The translations under genes were made by a program, and so were the position numbers. Below, one piece after another: positions 61,259 to 64,000 of a DNA stretch of 64,000 nucleotides. The notes below the pieces were generated by a model. That model did no database searches, had not been told where the DNA came from, and saw nothing but the letters and a program-made list of their open reading frames with translations. This DNA comes from Iningainema tapete BLCC-T55 (GTDB lineage Bacteria > Cyanobacteriota > Cyanobacteriia > Cyanobacteriales > Nostocaceae): contig NZ_JACXAE010000025.1 of NCBI RefSeq assembly GCF_014698965.1, forward strand, positions 1 to 64,000, in the 5' to 3' direction. Position 1 is the first letter of the stretch. Every line of letters starts with the position of its first letter.

Positions 61259-63187
61259 CTACATACCAGTAAAACCAAACTTCACCCCAGGCCAAGTTAA
61301 TTCACATATAGTACCTTTTGGAGAAAGCGCAGAACGTCTAAATTTGCCTTTAAGTTGTTTAGCTATGTGTTTAAACTGTTGTGTTCCTCGACCTTCTCTG
61401 AAGGATTTAATACCTAAACCATCATCTATGACGGTAAGATTAAACCAGCCATCAACAGTTGTACAAGTTACTTGTATGCGAGTTACACCTACAGCATGTT
61501 TGCCTATATTACACAAAGCTTCTTCTAAAAATCGGCACAAAGCTCGCTTTTGTTCAATATTTAAATATTTCTCTTCTATATGCTCAAAGGCACGGATTTT
61601 AACTTTGAGTGTTTTGAAGCAAGGAAAGTCTCGCTCTAGTGTGTATTTGTAGACTTGATAGAGAATCTCCTGAATTGGGTTTTGTAAATTTAGCTCTATA
61701 CCATTGCTAATATAAAGACTACTATCTTCAGAGAGAGGTTGTCTTTGTAAAAAATCATAGATTCCGCGTAAATCATGGTTTAGTTTTTCTAGTTCTGATT
61801 CAATTTGTGGAAGTAATTCTTGGGGTGGTAAATCTCGTTCTCGAACTTGCTTTAAGGCTTTTGCAAGGGTTTGCAAAGGACCGTTGTGAATTGTTTCAAA
61901 TGTGTGTTCAATGATTGTTTGACGAGCGTTAATTGAAGAGCGTAAACTTTGATCGTAAAGAAATAAAGCGGTGAGTCCTACGCCATTCAAAGTCAAGGTT
62001 AGCATTGCAGGTGTGACTGGAATCCACAAACCCCAAGTAGAGAGAAGTAAATAACTGCATCCGATCAAGCTGGCGCTACTAATACTAACAGCGAAAAGAT
62101 TTGTGAGGGGAAATTTGGTGATCCTAGCGCAACACATTCCCAAAATACCCCAGCCGATAATCCACACATATTCCCATTTATCCGACCAAGTTGTGATCAG
62201 TGGTCTATTGTTAAGTACTGCACTGATAATCTGGGAACAAGCATGAGCCTGAATTTCTACTCCATAAACTTGTCCTGGTGCAGTTCTGTTGCTTGATGGA
62301 ATTGCCGAAGTAGTGTTGAAATCTTTAACGCTCGGAGCAATGACTCCAAGTATAACAATGCGATCGCGTACCCAAGACGGATTAAACCGCCCTGTTTTGA
62401 CATCACGTAGAGAAATAGTTCTAAATCGCTGTTTACCACTGCGAAAATTTAGCAACAGCTGAACCCCGCCTGCATCTGCTTTTACATACCCCCCAGAGTC
62501 TGGTGAAAAACGTGGTAGTTCAGTTTTTCCAAACCTCATCACATTCTTATCTTGCTTACCACTTTGTAGAGTAATACCTTGATGAGCCAAATAAGCTTCT
62601 GCTAGACGTATCGTCAGAGAAAATTTATATTCCTTAGTTGTTGGCGATGGAGTTCCTAACAAGCTACGTCTTAGCTTACCGTCTGTATCAATAATTTGGT
62701 CTGTAAAACCAACTTGCTTTGGAGGTAAATATCTTGGTGGATCAACTGCATCTGGTAATACTTTCTCGATCGCAATTAGATTTTTACTACGTTGTAATGT
62801 TGCCTTCAATTCTTCATAACCTGGGTAAACTGGTATATTCCGATAGGTATCAATACCAATTACTCTCGGCTGATATTTCTGTAATTTCCGTAATATATTG
62901 GCAATTTCTCCATCAGGTACTGGGTAAGCTTCTAAACTACGTATATCACCTTCATTAATTCCGACAATCAAAATACGTTCATCGATGGTTTCAGTAGGAC
63001 GCCAACGCAGAAAACTATCAAAGACTAGCCACTCCAGTTCTTGCAGTGAACCAGTCATCCGAGCTACCATTATTAACCCAATGACGACTATTCCTGTGAA
63101 TACACCTACACGCCAAAGGGCTACTTCATCCTTGACTCTTTTCCAGATGCCACGATGCATAAGCTTCATGAACTGATAACCAATCAA
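61259..63187 (-). CDS. CHASE2-domain sensor histidine kinase
   Basis: 642 residues. One N-terminal membrane segment (about 27-44), then the extracytoplasmic CHASE2 domain (about 50-325: LEWLVFDSFLRWRP, RVIGIDTYRNIPVYPGYEEL, DRIVILGVIAPSVKD, GVEIQAHACSQIISAVL), then three membrane segments (about 338-415). The kinase is of the NarX/DesK type: HNGPLQT with His434 as the phospho-acceptor, and the ATPase with N-box EEALCNIGKHA and G-box DDGLGI (588-593). The response regulator gene lies upstream on the same strand, so they likely form a two-component pair. CHASE2 ligand unknown. Confidence 0.9.
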   Translation of the reverse strand: MIGYQFMKLMHRGIWKRVKDEVALWRVGVFTGIVVIGLIMVARMTGSLQELEWLVFDSFLRWRPTETIDERILIVGINEGDIRSLEAYPVPDGEIANILRKLQKYQPRVIGIDTYRNIPVYPGYEELKATLQRSKNLIAIEKVLPDAVDPPRYLPPKQVGFTDQIIDTDGKLRRSLLGTPSPTTKEYKFSLTIRLAEAYLAHQGITLQSGKQDKNVMRFGKTELPRFSPDSGGYVKADAGGVQLLLNFRSGKQRFRTISLRDVKTGRFNPSWVRDRIVILGVIAPSVKDFNTTSAIPSSNRTAPGQVYGVEIQAHACSQIISAVLNNRPLITTWSDKWEYVWIIGWGILGMCCARITKFPLTNLFAVSISSASLIGCSYLLLSTWGLWIPVTPAMLTLTLNGVGLTALFLYDQSLRSSINARQTIIEHTFETIHNGPLQTLAKALKQVRERDLPPQELLPQIESELEKLNHDLRGIYDFLQRQPLSEDSSLYISNGIELNLQNPIQEILYQVYKYTLERDFPCFKTLKVKIRAFEHIEEKYLNIEQKRALCRFLEEALCNIGKHAVGVTRIQVTCTTVDGWFNLTVIDDGLGIKSFREGRGTQQFKHIAKQLKGKFRRSALSPKGTICELTWPGVKFGFTGM

Positions 63188-63280
63188 ATTTAATAATAGT
63201 ACCCCCTTTAACAGATACTATTGGTCTATTCCGCTTCCGGATATGTTCACAGTATTTTTACGGAATCTTTGCAAAATCTT

Positions 63281-63309
63281 GTAGAGACGTTCCGCCGGAA
63301 CGTCTCTAC
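63281..63309. repeat. GTAGAGACG palindrome, copy 5
   Basis: 29-bp perfect palindrome, same sequence as the copy at 15280-15308. Between the response regulator and the kinase gene. Confidence 0.85.
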
Positions 63310-63320
63310 GGTATTCGCTC

Positions 63321-63998
63321 CTAATCTATTAATCCTTCTTCCCGCGCTCGCATTTCAGTTTGAATGCGGATATTTTTTCCATCCTCAGGATAGACGTCTA
63401 GAGCGTCTTGCAGTTTACTCCAGTAGTGGCGGATCATCCTTTCAGATACATTCATACGTTCAGCGATGGACTTATCTTGTAATCCTTCTTCAAATGCTAG
63501 AGTTAACACCTTGAGCCACTCTGGTTTAACTTCTAATCCTCTTATTCCTTTGATATCTTTAGTGTGGGTAAGTCCTTGTAATGCCCAATCTACTCTAGTC
63601 AACATTTCTTGACTAGGAAGGCTCTTATCAGCAACTGTAAAACCTCCTTTGTGAGCATCAATTTCCGGTCTAATCCGCACAAGTGTTTTGACGTGAGCGC
63701 TTTGGACTACTATATTCAAGGTGGGATATTTTGTCATCAAAGTCCTGATCAGTTGAATACCTGTCTCTGTACGTGCTGTCGCTTTAGGATATTCCGGAAT
63801 CGAAATATCTGTAACAACTATGTCTGGTTGGGAGTCTGCTACTTGATTGATTACAGTTTCCGCAGTCTGAGCAGTGCTAATATCAGCATCTGGGTATTTT
63901 CTACGTAGAATTGGCACTGTACCTGCTAATACTGACTCATGATCATCAATGACAAGAATTTTTAGTAATGCTTTCTCTAATAAGCCTTGGCTCATCAC
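63321..63998 (-). CDS. NarL-type response regulator
   Basis: 225 residues; window end reached, the start is ATG 63995 or GTG 63998, but a longer form upstream cannot be excluded. Receiver domain: LLKILVIDDHESVLAG with the acidic pocket, DIVVTDISIP with the phospho-acceptor Asp, VVQSAHV with the Ser/Thr switch, then a Lys-containing VADKSLPS. C-terminal HTH: LTLAFEEGLQDKSIAERMNVSERMIRHYWSKLQDAL, similar to LuxR/NarL helices. The partner is the CHASE2 kinase 133 bp downstream. Confidence 0.88.
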   Translation of the reverse strand: MMSQGLLEKALLKILVIDDHESVLAGTVPILRRKYPDADISTAQTAETVINQVADSQPDIVVTDISIPEYPKATARTETGIQLIRTLMTKYPTLNIVVQSAHVKTLVRIRPEIDAHKGGFTVADKSLPSQEMLTRVDWALQGLTHTKDIKGIRGLEVKPEWLKVLTLAFEEGLQDKSIAERMNVSERMIRHYWSKLQDALDVYPEDGKNIRIQTEMRAREEGLID

Positions 63999-64000
63999 TA

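Overview
The window comes from a filamentous, most likely heterocyst- or hormogonium-forming cyanobacterium (Nostocales type). Signs are psbX, ycf66, cyAbrB, KGK, YggT and CcsA-type genes, frequent HIP1 sites (GCGATCGC), a hormogonium polysaccharide (hps) locus, xisH/xisI, and many short palindromic repeats and heptamer (CCTTCTG-like) repeats. No transposase, integrase, phage gene or CRISPR array is visible, although rearrangement traces are common.

Layout. 1-9 kb is accessory: a GT1 glycosyltransferase and a CYP120-like P450 divergent from a TetR regulator, a broken Imm5-like immunity gene, an 842-residue HTH protein of unknown role, and a UPF0175 antitoxin beside a deleted toxin. 9-21 kb is mostly core: ccsA, a DUF3352 protein, chorismate lyase, tRNA-Leu(GAG), accC, yggT, psbX, ycf66, two TolB-like lipoproteins, sdhB, cyAbrB and a CPBP protease. 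21-24 kb holds an antitoxin-like/PIN pair, then a putative nuclease toxin and immunity candidate directly behind a pseudopilin gene. 24-40 kb is the hps region: hpsA-hpsB-hpsC-pseudopilin, a second pseudopilin, four HpsE-type glycosyltransferases and three other glycosyltransferases. 40-48 kb is mixed: a Panacea protein, xisHI, rpmB, DUF4058, a retropepsin-like protein, htpG and a methyltransferase. 48-64 kb is mostly core: clpB, an SLH porin, gloA, a radical-SAM activase, eno, argC, ribBA, two Uma2 proteins, and a CHASE2 kinase with a NarL-type regulator.

The hps genes should act together in making and exporting polysaccharide for hormogonium gliding: pseudopilins and HpsA at the envelope, glycosyltransferases on the inside. 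The strongest unexplained signals are: (1) a pseudopilin gene overlapped by a PD-(D/E)xK-like toxin and followed by an immunity candidate, bracketed by about 115-bp direct repeats, with a decayed second copy of the pilin-toxin arrangement 4 kb away; (2) two unrelated two-gene modules of about 1.1 kb (antitoxin/PIN and xisHI), each bracketed by a duplicated 3' end of a neighbouring gene, CPBP and rpmB; (3) coding sequences that have taken in interspersed repeats (P450 C-terminus, CcsA loop, HpsE C-terminus).
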